Assembly (NCBI RefSeq): GCF_033115175.1
Contig: NC_084833.1
Span: 55,700,716-55,764,715, forward strand
Direction of reading: 5' to 3'
DNA: 64,000 nucleotides
Source: Lepus europaeus
Lineage: Eukaryota > Chordata > Mammalia > Lagomorpha > Leporidae
Below, piece by piece: positions 33,050 to 44,681 of the stretch; within the stretch, counting starts at the first letter, position 1; each line of letters begins with the position of its first letter. The notes below the pieces were generated by a model that searched no databases, was not told the DNA's origin, and worked only from the letters and a program-made list of their open reading frames with translations. A program made the translations under genes and the position numbers.

Positions 33050-33678
33050 AAGGCTGGCACTGTGGTACAGTGGGTTAAGTCACCACCTTCAGTGCTGGCA
33101 ACACATAGGGGCACCACTTGGAGTCCCAGCTGCTCCATTATGGATCCAGTTTGCTGCTAATGGGCCTGATAAAGCAGCAGAAGATGGTCCAAGATCTTGG
33201 GCTTCTGCACCCACATGGGAGATCCGGAAAAAACTCCTGGCTCCTGGTTTCAACATGGCCCAGCCCTAGCCATTGCAGCCATTTAAGGAATGAACCAGTG
33301 GATATAAGATCCGTCTTTTTCTTTCTTTCTTTTTTTTTTTTTTTAAGATTTTATTTGTTTATTTGAGAGGTAGAGTTACAGACAGTGAGAGGGAGAGACA
33401 CAGAGAAAGGTCTTCCATCCACTGGTTCACTCCCCAAATGGCCGCAAAGGCCAGTGCTGCGTCGATTCGAAGCCAGGAGTCAGGAGCTTCTTCTGGTCTC
33501 CCATGTGGGTGGCAGGGGCCCAAGGAGCTGGACCATCTTCTACTGCTTTCCCAGACCACAGCAGAGAGCTGGATCCGAAGTGGAGCAGCCAGGACTCAAA
33601 CCGGCGCCCATATGGGATGCCGGCGCTGCAGGCAGAGTATTAATCCACTGTGCCATGGTGCAGGCCCCATGGAAGATC

Positions 33679-33718
<40 letters not shown>

Positions 33719-33756
33719 CTATCTCTCCGCCTTTCAAATAAATAAAATCTTTATAA
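33050..33756 (+). mobile_element. CSINE, interrupted
   Basis: Pieces 33050-33320 and 33668-33756; the latter carries a (CT)17-class tract. Confidence 0.85.
33325..33667 (-). mobile_element. CSINE nested in a CSINE
   Basis: Tail ttttttttttttttaagatttt at left, head gccatggtgcaggcccc. Confidence 0.9.
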
Positions 33757-34039
33757 AAATTACTAACATGATATACTTCATAGCAACACAAAAGCATTTA
33801 TGTAAGAATACAAATACAGAAAGGCAAGAATAGAAAATGAAATAATTGACTTTCCAGGGTGATGAGATTTTAGATAATTTCCTTTCAAACTTATAATTGT
33901 CATAATAAAGTTATAATATACTTAAAATTATAGGATTTCAAACACAGTTTATTAAATGATCATTTACTGTCCTTAGTTTACCAAAAGGAGAAGATTGGGT
34001 ACACAAAAGCCTTTCCCACAATAGTGGGCTTTGCAATAT

Positions 34040-34125
34040 TAATACCTCTTACATGCCAGTCACTGTGCCTGGAAGTGAGGCATAATTATTCCTCATTTAT
34101 AAATGAACCACTCAAGGCTCATATA
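34040..34125 (+). mobile_element. MIR SINE fragment
   Basis: 'catgccagtcactgtgcctggaag' and 'ttcctcatttataaatgaacc' fit MIR. Confidence 0.6.
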
Positions 34126-34214
34126 AGCTACTTAAATTGAGAAAAGTCATAAAATGTTCATAAGAATAACCTGAAGAAACTTCTATCATTGTGGTGATAT
34201 AATCTGTATAAGAA

Positions 34215-34990
34215 TTTACCTCTCACCGCCTTACTCCCGAATGTGACAGCCTTCAGAACAAGTGCTGTGCTTTCTTCACTTTCGCCTTGTATCATAGAAC
34301 CAGTAGGGATCCAACAAATATTTTTTTTTAACTTTTATTTAATGAATATAAATTTCCAAAGTACAGCTTATGGGTTACAATGGCTTCCCCCCTCCCATAA
34401 CTTCCCTCCCACCCGCAACCCTCCCCTTTCCCGTTCCCTTTCCCCTTCCATTCACATAAAGATTCATTTTCAATTCTCTTTATATACAGAAGATCAGTTT
34501 AGTACATATTAGGTAAAGATTTCAACAGTTTGCCCATATAGCAACATAAAGTGAAAAAACTACCATTGGAGTACTAATTATAGCATTAAATAACAATGTA
34601 TAGCACATTAAAGACAGAGATCCTACATAATAGTTTTTTAAAAAAATTAATTAATTTTCTATGCCATTTCCAATTTAACACCGGGTTGTTTTTTTTCATT
34701 TCCAATTCTCTTTATATACAGAAGATCAATTCAGTATATAATTAGTGAAGACCTCATCAGTTTGTACCCACACAGAAACACAAAGTATAAAAATACTGTT
34801 TCAGTACTAGTTATAGCATCACTTCACATTAGACAACACATTAAGGACAGATCCCACATGGGGTGTAAGTACACAGTGACTCCTGTTGCTGACTTAACAA
34901 TTTGACACTCCTGTTCATGGCGTCAGTAATCTCCCTAGGCTCTAGTCATGAGATCCAACAAATATTTTAGTGGATAAACGAAAAAGGAAC
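34215..34990 (+). mobile_element. L2 3' end interrupted by a young L1
   Basis: 34215-34324 ('ttgtatcatagaaccagtaggg...caacaaatatttt') resumes after 34968 with 'agtggataaacg'. Removing the L1 restores an L2 3' terminus. Confidence 0.65.
34325..34951 (-). mobile_element. 5'-truncated rabbit L1, 3' UTR only
   Basis: The minus-strand insertion has its poly-A at the left (T9 at 34321-34329) and is flanked by the 17-bp duplication gatccaacaaatatttt (34308-34324 and 34952-34968). It has no ORF; the sequence is the pyrimidine-rich L1 3' UTR. An internal repeat of about 40 bp (attctctttatatacagaag) occurs twice, about 230 bp apart. It inserted into the 3' tail of an L2. Confidence 0.85.
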
Positions 34991-34994
34991 AATG

Positions 34995-35313
34995 GGGCTG
35001 GCACTGTGGCACAGTAGGTTAAGCCTCTGCCTGCGGCTCCGGCATCTCATTTGAATGCTGCTTCGTGTCCCAGATGCTCTTCTTCCAATCCAGCTCTTTG
35101 CTATGGCCTAGGAAAGCAGTGGAGGATGGCCCAAGTCCTTGGGCCCCTGCACCCTTGTAGGAGACCTGGAAGAAGCTCTAGGCTCCTGGCTTTGGATTGG
35201 CCCAGCTCCAGCAGTTGCAGCCATTTGGGGAAGTGAACCAGTAGATGGAAGACCTCTTTCTCTGTCTCTCCCTCTCTCTATCTGTAACTCTACCTCTCAA
35301 ATAAATAAATAAT
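34995..35313 (+). mobile_element. CSINE
   Basis: 15-bp duplication gaaaaaggaacaatg (34980-34994), one mismatch at 35314-35328. Confidence 0.92.
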
Positions 35314-35378
35314 GAAAAAGGAATAATGAACTAGAAATGACCTTTGGTGATGGAGCCAGAATTAAAACCTCATCTTTG

Positions 35379-35717
35379 GGGCCAGCGTTATTGGTGTGGC
35401 CTATTGGGCTGCTGCCTGCAAAACCAGCATCCCATGCAGGCACTAGTTCAGGTCTCAGCTGCTGCATTTCAGACCCAGCTCTCCGCTAACACACCTGAGA
35501 AGGCAGAGGAAGATGGCCCAAGTGGTTGGGTCCCTGTACCCATGTGGGAGACCCTGATTCCTAGCTTTGGCTTGACCCAGCCTTGGCTGTTGCAGCCATT
35601 TAGGGAGTGAACCAGCAAATGGAGGATCTCTGTCTCTCTGTCTCTGTCTCTGTCTCTCTCTATCTGTAATTTTGCCTTTCAGGTAAATAAAATAAAATCT
35701 TTAAAAAAAATTTTTTT
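35379..35717 (+). mobile_element. CSINE
   Basis: Flanks aaaacctcatctt and aaatcctcattctt form a degenerate duplication. Confidence 0.88.
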
Positions 35718-35734
35718 TTAAATCCTCATTCTTC

Positions 35735-36164
35735 ATGATTCCAAATACAGTCCTCTTTGTGCTATTACCTATCCATTTTAGATCCAAGAATTCACTTGTT
35801 GATCATAGAATTGTAAGGATAACAGAGTACAATGCATGCAAAAACACCTAACTTATAGAAGGGAGCCATAAAATGTTAATTCTCTCTCCTTAAAACTGAA
35901 AGGGAGAAGGAGTGGCAGTGAAAAATAGGATTTTTAAGCTCTAGTGATGGGAACTGAGAGCTAGCAGGGCATGCAGATTTACAGCCAAGCTTGTAGAACT
36001 TGAGCTTTGCAGAGTCCAATACTCTACCTTGGGAACCAGAGTTCCTGCATGCACAAAAAGAACATGGCCCTCAGGAACTAGCAGGCAATGATTAGCACCC
36101 TCAACTTACCTATAGGTTTAATTTTATTTTATCAAGTTAGTGACACAGAGAATGTGATTTATGA
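35735..36164. other. Unassigned intergenic sequence
   Basis: Nothing recognised before the L2 end at 36165. Confidence 0.5.
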
Positions 36165-36265
36165 AACTGGAACTTTCAGTGTAAGTGCCTCAAGGGCAGG
36201 GACCATGTCTGTCTTCTTGTGGCAAAAACAGAAATAAATGGGTGCTCAATAAATATATGAAGACT
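36165..36265 (+). mobile_element. L2 3' end
   Basis: 'gtgcctcaagggcagggaccatgtctgtc' to 'gggtgctcaataaatatatgaa' is a well-preserved L2 3' terminus. Confidence 0.8.
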
Positions 36266-36449
36266 GCAGAGAAAACTACTAGTCTAAGCACAATTGAGTA
36301 AACTGAACACACCCTCAAACCCCAGCTCCGTGGCAGAGGTATCTATGCCTCATTTGCCAAAGTTAAGGATGAGGAATTCAGAATAGTGTAAAACAGTTTC
36401 AGAGCTGGTCTTGAGTAGGATGGGAGGTGAGATAAGAAAAAATGTGAGG

Positions 36450-36785
36450 TTGGCGCTGTGGCGTAGTGGGTAAAGCCACCGCCTGCAGTGCCGGCATCCC
36501 ATATGAGCACTCATTTGAGTCCTGGCTGCTCCACTTCTGACCCAACTCTCTGCTATGGCCTGGGAAAGCAGTGGAAGATGGCCCAAGTCTTTGGGCTCCT
36601 GCACCCACATGGAAGACCCAGAAGAAGCTCCTGGCTTCAGATCGGCACAGCTCTGGCCGTTGTCGCAATTTGGGGAGTGAATCAACAGATGGAAGACCTC
36701 TCTCTCTCTCTCTCTCTACCTCTGCCTCTCTGTGTAACTCTGACTTTCAAATAAATAAATAAATCTTAAAAAAAAAAAAAAAGGT
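36450..36785 (+). mobile_element. CSINE
   Basis: Head aggttggcgctgtggcgtag; A15 tail. Confidence 0.91.
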
Positions 36786-37063
36786 AAGGGTGATTGGGAT
36801 AGCTAGCTGATGATACACACAGTAATATTATTGAAGCAGAAAACACAATGCTGCTTGCAGGTAAAAGAGGGATAAGGAAAGCTTGAAGAGTGATCATAAC
36901 AGTTATAAGGGAATGGAAAGAATTAGTCTTCTCTTTATAGCCCTCCATTGGAGGCTACGGTGGGAGAAAGATAGAAATGAGATCCCTGACAATGTGTCCT
37001 ACACCTAAAGTCACCCTGGGCTGATCTGTTTGAAACTTCCTATTTCAAATATTCAAAAAAAGT

Positions 37064-37410
37064 TTAATTTTTTAAAAAAGATTTATTTATTTATGTGAAA
37101 GGCAGAGCTACAGTGAGAGAGAAAGAGGGAAGGATAGAGAGAAAGATCTTCCACCTGCTAGTTCACTCCCCAAATGGCCACAATGACCAAGACTGGGCCA
37201 GGCCAAAGCCAGGATCCAGGAGCCACCTCCGGGTCTCCCAGGTGGGTCTAAGAGCCCAAGCACTTGGGCCATCCTCCAGTGCTTTTCCAGGCACATTAGC
37301 AAGGAGCTGGATTAGCATGGGACATGGAGCAGCGGGGACTCGAATTACACCCATACTGGATGCTGGCACTGCCAGCAGCAGCTTAACCTGCTGTGTCACA
37401 GTGCCGGCCT
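37064..37410 (-). mobile_element. CSINE
   Basis: Tail ttttttaaaaaagatttattt; head gtcacagtgccggcc. Confidence 0.9.
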
Positions 37411-37446
37411 CTCAAAACATTTTTGACAAACTTTTTCATAAAATTT

Positions 37447-37744
37447 GGAGTGAGAGTTCGACCTAGCAGTTTAGACTCTGGTTGGGATGTCTGCATCACA
37501 TATCAGAGTGCCTTGGTTCAAGTCCTCAATCCAATTCCAATTCCAGCTTCCGAATAACATGCAGCTTCAGAAGCAGCAGATCATTGCTCAAGTGGTTGAG
37601 TCCCTGCCACCCAAGTAGGAGACCTGGATTAAGTTCCCAGACCCCAGCCTGGCCCACTCATAGCCACTGTGGGTATTTGGAGAGTAAACAAATGGGAGCA
37701 TTCTCTCTCTCTCTGTCTCTTAAACAAACAAAAATTTTAAAAAT
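37447..37744 (+). mobile_element. Old CSINE subtype
   Basis: 16-bp duplication ctttttcataaaattt (37431-37446), one mismatch at 37745-37760. Confidence 0.83.
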
Positions 37745-37914
37745 CTTTTTCATGAAATTTAGCTTTTTTCACTAAAGGTAATTATTTAACTTGCAAATAA
37801 ATGGTCTTCATTCTTATATCCAAAAAACAAGATTTTTACTCTAAACAATTTCAAATGTAGAGGGATAAATATTATTGAAGTTAAGAAAAGTGTTAACAAT
37901 TCTGTTCTGAGGCA

Positions 37915-38055
37915 TGTGCAAATTGCATTGCCTTACATAAAACTTTTTATCTCACTGCCCCTCACTTTTATTTTATCATCCTGTAAAATGAGTAAAAAAA
38001 TCCTTTCCTAGGCTACCAAAATTATTCTGGAGATCAAATGAGATTTTGAAGTAAT
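37915..38055 (-). mobile_element. MIR SINE fragment
   Basis: 'atcatcctgtaaaatgagtaaa' to 'ctggagatcaaatgagat' is the reverse of MIR. Confidence 0.6.
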
Positions 38056-38439
38056 TGTAATTTTCAGGTTTAGTATAAATGTAAATTGTTGTTGGTATTC
38101 AGAAAAGGCTGAAGAGAAAGGACAATAAGAAAGGAAGGAAGAAGAGTTAAACAGAATGAAAAAATGAGGACTTCCTGCAGAGCACTGTTACCAGTAGCTG
38201 CAAGTCTACACTTCAGCAGCTTGATACCATGTGTGTGTAAAGCTTTGTATGTAAAAACAAAAGATAAAAGACACCCTAGCCCTGTACATTGTCACTGAAG
38301 ACTACTTTATCATTGCATTTCTTTTAAGTATAACGATCTAAACAAAATTGAAATTCATGTCCTAAGCAATATAAAAATTTTAAACTTCAGCTTCATCAAA
38401 AAAAAATCTACATACCAACAAGCACCCATTTAAACTTAC

Positions 38440-38968
38440 AGTTCAATGATTTTTCACAAAGTTGTACAACTGTGTAATACCACCTCTGATAGTTCATTTT
38501 AGGTGTCAGTTTGAGTGGATGAAGGATTATCCAGAGAACTGGTAAAGATTTATGTGTGAATGTGTTTGTGAGGGTGTTCATAGAGGAGATTAGTATTTGA
38601 ATCAATGGGCTGAATGGAGAAGACTTGTTCTCAGTATGGGCAGGCACCAGCCAGTCTACTGGGGATCCGGAGAGTACAAAAAGGTGGTTTCCTCTCTCTC
38701 CCTGGGAGCTGAGTTACTTCCTCCTCTCCTCTCCTTGGACAACAGAATTCCAAGTTCTCCAGTCTTTGCCCTCATACTGAGAGTTACACCCCAGCTTCCC
38801 TGGTTTTGAGGTCTTGGAATTGAAATGAGCTGGGATCTCCAGGTTGTGGATGGCCTGTTGCAGAACTTCTCAGCCTCCATAATCGCATGAACCAATTCAT
38901 GTAGTTAATTCCTTCTTTACCTATCTACCTATCATTGCTTTGGTGTCTCTGGAGAACCCTAACACATC
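38440..38968. repeat. Ancient mammalian interspersed repeat, family not named
   Basis: Contains 'agttcattttaggtgtcagtt' near the start, 'gcctccataatcgcatgaacc' and the end 'tctctggagaaccctaacac'. This word order recurs in many mammalian genomes. I am not certain of the family name. Confidence 0.55.
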
Positions 38969-39040
38969 ACCATAATCAACACAGATAACATGTCAAAAAT
39001 CCTTGCCCATTCTAATGCCTTGAAGCATTTCCCCTATATT

Positions 39041-39680
39041 TCCTTTTTTTTTTTTTCTAAAGATTTATTTGTTTATTTAAAGGCAGAGTTACAGAGAAAG
39101 ATGAGAGAGAGAGATTTTCCATCCACTTTTTCACTCCCCAAATGGTCACAACAACTGTGGCTGGGCCAGGCTGAAGGAGCTTCTTTTTGGTCTCCCACCT
39201 GAGTTCAGGGACCCAAGCATATTAGCAGGGAGCTGGATTGGAAGTGGAGCAGCTGGGACCAGTGCCCATATGTGGTTTTTGTTTTGTTTTTGACAGGCAG
39301 AGTGGATAGTGAGAGAGAGAGACAGACAGAGAGAAAGGTCTTCCTTTTTGCTGTGGGTTCACCCTCCAATGGCCGCTGCGGCCGGCTCATCGCGCTGATC
39401 TGAAGCCAGGAGCCAGGTGCTTCTCCTGGTCTCCCATGCAGGTGCAGGGCCCAAGGACTTGGGCCATCCTCCACTGCCTTCCCAGGCCACAGCAGAGAGC
39501 TGTCCTGGAAGAGGGGCAACCGGGATAGAATCCAGCGCCCCAACCAGGACTAGAACCCGGTGTGCCGGTGCCGCAAGGCGGAGGATTAGCCTGTTAAGCC
39601 ACGGCACCGGCCAGTACCCATATGTGATGCTAGCACTGCAGGCTACAGCTTAATCTGCTGCACCACAGCACGAACCCCCG
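39041..39680 (-). mobile_element. CSINE inside L1, itself interrupted
   Basis: Pieces 39041-39274 and 39627-39680; flanks cccctatatttcc and cccgtatatattc belong to the L1 target. Confidence 0.85.
39275..39612 (-). mobile_element. Young CSINE nested in a CSINE
   Basis: 14-bp duplication agtgcccatatgtg (39261-39274), one mismatch at 39613-39626. Confidence 0.93.
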
Positions 39681-40127
39681 TATATATTCTTATAGTAGTC
39701 TCCAAGTTTCAGGTCTTACATTTAGATCCTCAATCCATTTTGAATTGATTTTTGCGTATAGTGAGAGGTAGGGATCTGATTTCATTTTTCTGCATGTAGA
39801 TACCCAACTTTTGCAGCACCATTTATTGAAGACTGTCCTTTTCCCAATACATGTTCCAGCACCTTTATCAAAGATTATTTAATTGTTTATTGCAGCACTA
39901 TTTGTAACAGCCAAGAAATGGGAATAATGTGTCATAAACACACAACAGAATACTACTCAGCCATAAAAAGATTGAAATTTTGTCATTTGCAACAACATGG
40001 ATAGAACTGGAGATCACTAAGTGAAGTAACTCAAGCACAGATAGAAAAGTGTAACTTGATCTCATTCATACGTGGAGTCTAATAAACAAAAGGTAATATC
40101 ATAGAAGTTAAAATTATGATAGCTCCT

Positions 40128-40445
40128 TCAGGTAGGCATTAGTCATAGCAGTTAAAAAGCTACTTGGGACACTCATATCCTATATCAGAGTGTCTGGACT
40201 CAAATCCTGACTTTGCCCCTAATTCCAGCTTCCTGATAATGTACAGCCAGGCGATGGCTCAAGGACCTGGGTCCCTCCCACCCATGCGGAAGACCTACAT
40301 TGAGTTCTGAGCTCCTGGCATCAGCCTGGCCCAACTCAAGCTGTTGTAGGCATTTAGAGAGTGAACCAGTGGTGGGAAACCTCTCTGTGTCTATTTGTCT
40401 CTTTCTCTCTGAGTTTCAAACAAATAAAGTAAATAAATAAATAAT
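40128..40445 (+). mobile_element. Old CSINE subtype inside L1 3' UTR
   Basis: 'gctacttgggacactcatatcc' to 'aaataaataaataattt'. Confidence 0.78.
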
Positions 40446-40645
40446 TTAAAAAGCATAATGGGGGTTCCAAAGATTGTGGAGGGAATGGGTGAGGAAGACA
40501 TGGAGAAAGCTTGGTTAATGGCTACTGAATTGTACCTAGATAAGAGCGAGAAGTTTAGGTTCCATTGCATAGTAGGATAAATATAGATAATGTTAATTAC
40601 TGTATATTTCTTTCTACTAAATAAAAATCTAGAAAAAAGGATTTT

Positions 40646-40967
40646 GGGGGCTGGTACTGTGGCATAGTGGGTAAAGCCACTGCCTGCATGCCGCCTTCCC
40701 ATATGGATGCCAGTTAAATTCCTGGCTGCTCCACTTCCAATCCAGCTTTCTGCTATGGCCTGGGAGAGCAGTGGATGATGGCCCAAGTCCTTGGGTCCCT
40801 GCACACACGTGAGAGACCTGGAAGAAGATCCTGGTTCCTGGGTTTAGATCAGCCCAGCTCCAGCCACTGCGGCCATCTGCAGAGTAAACCAGTGGATGGA
40901 AGACCTCTCTCTCTGTCACTCTGCCTTTCAAATAAATAAATAAATCTTAAAAAAAAAGGGGGGGGGA
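40646..40967 (+). mobile_element. CSINE
   Basis: Head ggggctggtactgtggca; tail A9 then G8. Confidence 0.9.
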
Positions 40968-41249
40968 GGAATAAAGTAGGTTACACACCCAAAGAATTAC
41001 AGACCCCGACTAATATGCCTCAGCATGAATGAACACATGTTGAGGATGTTAGAGAGGCGAATGAAGTACAAAGTTAATAGGCTGCTAAGAGAATACTGAA
41101 GAGGCCTGTTGAAGGCTTACTCTGGGCAACATCTTGGAGATAGCACCCTGTGGGTTTGGAGTGCTGTACAATGTAATTCTGTGCTGAACTACTCTGGAAA
41201 GTTTTCCCAAGCAGCTAGAATGCAAGGGGCTGGGGAAAAAAAGGCAAAA

Positions 41250-41928
41250 ATTTAACTCTTCTTCTCCTCCTCCTCTTCCTTTTAATCTGAAAGGTAAAGA
41301 GACAGAGATATATGGATAGACACACAGAGAGAACTCTCAGTCACTGAGCCACTCCTCAAATGACTGTGATGGCCAGGACTAGGTGAAGTCCAAAGCAATG
41401 AGTCAGAAATGCAACTGAAATTTCCCACCAGGGTGGGAGAGACCCAACCACCTGAGCTATGACTGCCTGCCTCCCAGGATGCACAGTAGCAGGAAGCTGA
41501 AGTTAGGAGCCAGAGGCAGGAACAGAACCGAGACACCCCAATATGGGATGAGGATATCTTTTATTTTTTTTTAAAGATTTATTTTATTTATTTGAAAGAC
41601 AGAATTACAGAGAGAGGTAGAGACAGAGAGGTCTTCCATCTGCTGGTTTACTCCCCAGATGGCCGCAATGGCCAGAGCTACGCTGATCCAAAGGCAGGAG
41701 CCAGGAGCTTCTTCTGGGTCTCCCATGTGGGTGCAGGGACCCAAGGACTTGGGACATCTTCCACTGCTATCCCAGGCCATAGCAGAGAGCTGGACTGGAA
41801 GTAGAGCAGCCTGGACTAGAACGAGTGCCCATATGGGATGCTGGTGCTTCAGGCCAGGGTGTTAATTCGCTGCACCACAGTGCCAGCCCCACGATGAGGA
41901 TATCTTAACTGCTAGGCCAAATGCCCAT
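41250..41928 (-). mobile_element. Old CSINE, interrupted
   Basis: Pieces 41250-41560 and 41907-41928 ('aactgctaggccaaatgccc'). Confidence 0.78.
41561..41892 (-). mobile_element. CSINE nested in an old CSINE
   Basis: Perfect 14-bp duplication gatgaggatatctt (41547-41560, 41893-41906). Confidence 0.94.
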
Positions 41929-42000
41929 CCCAGACTTGTTATACCAGTGAACCAGAGGGGGGGAAAAAAAAGTATTTACTATAAAAGTGAGTATAATCAA

Positions 42001-42338
42001 GGCCGGCGCCGCAGCTCACTAGGCTAATCCTCCGCCTGCGGCGCCAGCACACCGGGTTCTAGTCCCGGTAGGGGCACCGGATTCTGTCCCAGTTGCCCCT
42101 CTTCCAGGCCAGCTCTCTGCTGTGGCCAGGGAGTGCAGTGGAGGATGGCCCAAGTGCTTGGGCCCTACACCCCATGGGAGACCAGAAGTACCTGGCTCCT
42201 GCCATTGGATCACCGCGGTGCGGTGGCCGCAGCGCACCAGCCGCGGCGGCCATTGGAGGGTGAACCAACAGCAAAGGAAGACCTTTCTCTCTCTCTCTCT
42301 CTCACTGTCCACTTTGCCTGTCCAAAAAAAAAAAAAAA
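42001..42338 (+). mobile_element. Young CSINE (GC-rich subtype)
   Basis: Perfect 14-bp duplication gtgagtataatcaa (41987-42000, 42339-42352). Confidence 0.95.
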
Positions 42339-42352
42339 GTGAGTATAATCAA

Positions 42353-43710
42353 CCCTTATTAACATGATGCTTATGAACTCAGAGATGATGGTTAACAGCC
42401 AATTCTAGCAACCACAGCCCAGCCAGGGTATGAAAACCAAGACCTCTTGGGTATAAAGGTTTGGGTTACTCCCAGATTAGCCAGAATTTTGGCTGAGAAT
42501 AAGAGAAGTCTGCTAAAAATTGGATTTAATGGAGATTATATAATTAAGTGAGTCGGTGATGCAAGGAGTAGACTTTCTGGTCCAATTCTTGTGGACCACT
42601 ATAAAATCTACTGGCTTCAAATTTCAACTTTGACTTTGGTGATAGTTCTCCTTAGGTTTCAACATCTATTCTGTTTAGAGATAATCCTCCATAGCTTTGT
42701 CCTGTTTCAGCATGTTTTATGTCAGCTTTTGCTCCAGACCATCTTTTTAAGAATGTTTGTATAGCAAATAGCCTTGGAAGATAGCGATACTGTCTCTCTC
42801 TGGGGTTGGACAGGTTTCTTAAGTTCAGGATTCCTCAGTGGTAACATGAATCCACTACAGGCACAGTATCTACCTCGGTCTGCCTGGGATACATGAGGGC
42901 AAGGGAAACTGATGTGACAATGAAGCTTGTGCTGCTTGCTGAGTGAACAAGTCCTTTGTCTCTGCCCTAGGATTCTTGTACCCTCTGTCAACATCCATGA
43001 AACTGTAGCTCCTTCCTGTGTTTGCAAAAGCTCGTAAAAACAGTTCTTGGCATAGACACATGCAACTGTCTGTGTGATCGGGCCTTACCTCAGGCGTGAG
43101 CCACAGGCCTCTCACTTCTTACTTCAGAGTATCCATGAAGCCATACCGTGGTATACCCACAGAAACATGCTCGAATCTTCTGCATGTCCAAGCCGGAAGT
43201 GTGGGGAAGCTAACAATATGTGAGATAACCTTTGACCAATGGTGAATGAGAACTGAAGCTTTCCTCTTTCTTACCTTGGTCAGATGTTCTGAGACACATT
43301 TCACAAATCTCCTCACAATCTTACAGGATCAAACACCCTATCCCCCTTAGCAGTAGAAAACTAAAACCTTTCCTTGTATTAGCTATTTCTCCTTCCTAGT
43401 TTCATTTTGCCTGCACCACAATCCTCCATTATGTCTCAAATTCTACTTTTGTGGAAGCCCAGAGTGTTACAATGGAACTTTCAATGCAGTAGCAAGATGA
43501 CTTAAAGTTATAAACCTAAGTGACTTAGAGATGCCCTTACAATAAGACAGCAACGCAGAAGGAAGAACACGTTTGCCACGGAGAACATTTAATTTGAGGT
43601 ATTTGTATATATCCTTGTGGTGCCCAGTGCACAGGAGATGATGTTGACCTAGATATCAGATAGAAGCTAGATCTTCCATATAGCAAACACAGATTGAAAT
43701 TCTACAGCAT
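42353..43710. other. 1.36-kb SINE-free intergenic stretch
   Basis: No known repeat or coding exon recognised; ORFs of 65-101 codons in it have unfamiliar products. Confidence 0.5.
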
Positions 43711-43954
43711 GGGGCTGGCGTTGTGGCATAACAGGTAAAGTCGTCACCTATAGTGCTGGCATCCCATATGGGTGTTAGTTCATGTCCCAGCTTCTCCACT
43801 TCTGATCCAGCTCTCTGCTATGGCCTGGGAGGGAAGTGGAGGATGGCCCAAGCCCTTGAGCCCCTGTACCCACATGGGAGACCTTGAGGAAGCTCCAGGC
43901 TACTTGCTTCTGATAGGCCCATCTATTGCTGTTGCAGCCATTTGGGGAATGAAC

Positions 43955-44004
<50 letters not shown>

Positions 44005-44038
44005 GCCTCTGTCTTTCAAAGAATTTAAAAAAAGGGGG
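43711..44038 (+). mobile_element. CSINE with expanded CT tract
   Basis: Standard head; the CT tract has grown to 22 units; no clear aaataaa tail. Confidence 0.88.
43958..44001. repeat. (TC)22 microsatellite
   Basis: Uninterrupted 44 bp, grown from the SINE's own pyrimidine tract. Confidence 0.95.
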
Positions 44039-44288
44039 GAGAAGACAGGTACTGCATCAATAGAAGGAGCACTTAATAATTATATACCTTTTCTTTGCAT
44101 GTTTCTAAGCTGGACTTTGTTTTGACGGAAACAGATGAAATAGTCATTGTCTTTATTTCAAGGTACTCAAAATCGAGTAGAGATGATGTCTTCATATAAC
44201 ACAGAGTTGGGAATAAGAAATATTCTTAAAAGAAGTGGAAGTGGATTCCCATTTGAGAATAGGGAGTTACCACTTTTAATAGATATCA

Positions 44289-44673
44289 GGCCAGCGCCGT
44301 GGCTTAACAGGCTAATCCTCCGCCTTGCGGTGCCGGCACACCAGGTTCTAGTCCCGGTTGGGGCGCTGGATTCTATCCCGGTTGCCCCTCTTCCAGGCCA
44401 GCTCTTCCTACCTAACACTATGGCCTGGGAAGGCAGTGGAGGATGACCCAAGTCCTTGGGCCCTGCACCCGCATGGGAGACCGGGAGAAGTGCCTGGCTC
44501 CTGGCTTCAGATCAGCGCGATGTGCCGGCCGCAGCGGCCATTGGAAGGTGAACCAATGGCAAAAGGAAGACCTTTCTCTCTGTCTCTCCTCTCTCTCTCT
44601 CACTATCCACTCTGCCTGTCAAAAAAAAAAAAAAGAAAAAAAGAAAAACAAAAAACAACAACAACAAAAAAAC
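44289..44673 (+). mobile_element. Young CSINE with small internal insertion
   Basis: 8-bp duplication agatatca (44281-44288, 44674-44681); extra bases 'ctacctaacac' in the 'ctctgctatggcc' segment; A/C-mixed tail. Confidence 0.92.
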
Positions 44674-44681
44674 AGATATCA

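Larger units (their letters stand above)
38985..40640 (+). mobile_element. L1 fragment with 5' inversion, split by SINEs
   Basis: Left arm: L1 ORF2 sequence read on the minus strand (38985-39040, resuming 39681 to about 39880 with 'aatccattttgaattgattttt' and 'cagcaccatttattgaag'). Right arm: plus-strand ORF2 3' end ('attgcagcactatttgtaacag', 'gaatactactcagccataaa') followed by 3' UTR to about 40640. The head-to-head arrangement at about 39880 is the signature of twin priming. SINEs occupy 39041-39680 and 40128-40445. It has decayed and codes for nothing. Confidence 0.8.
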
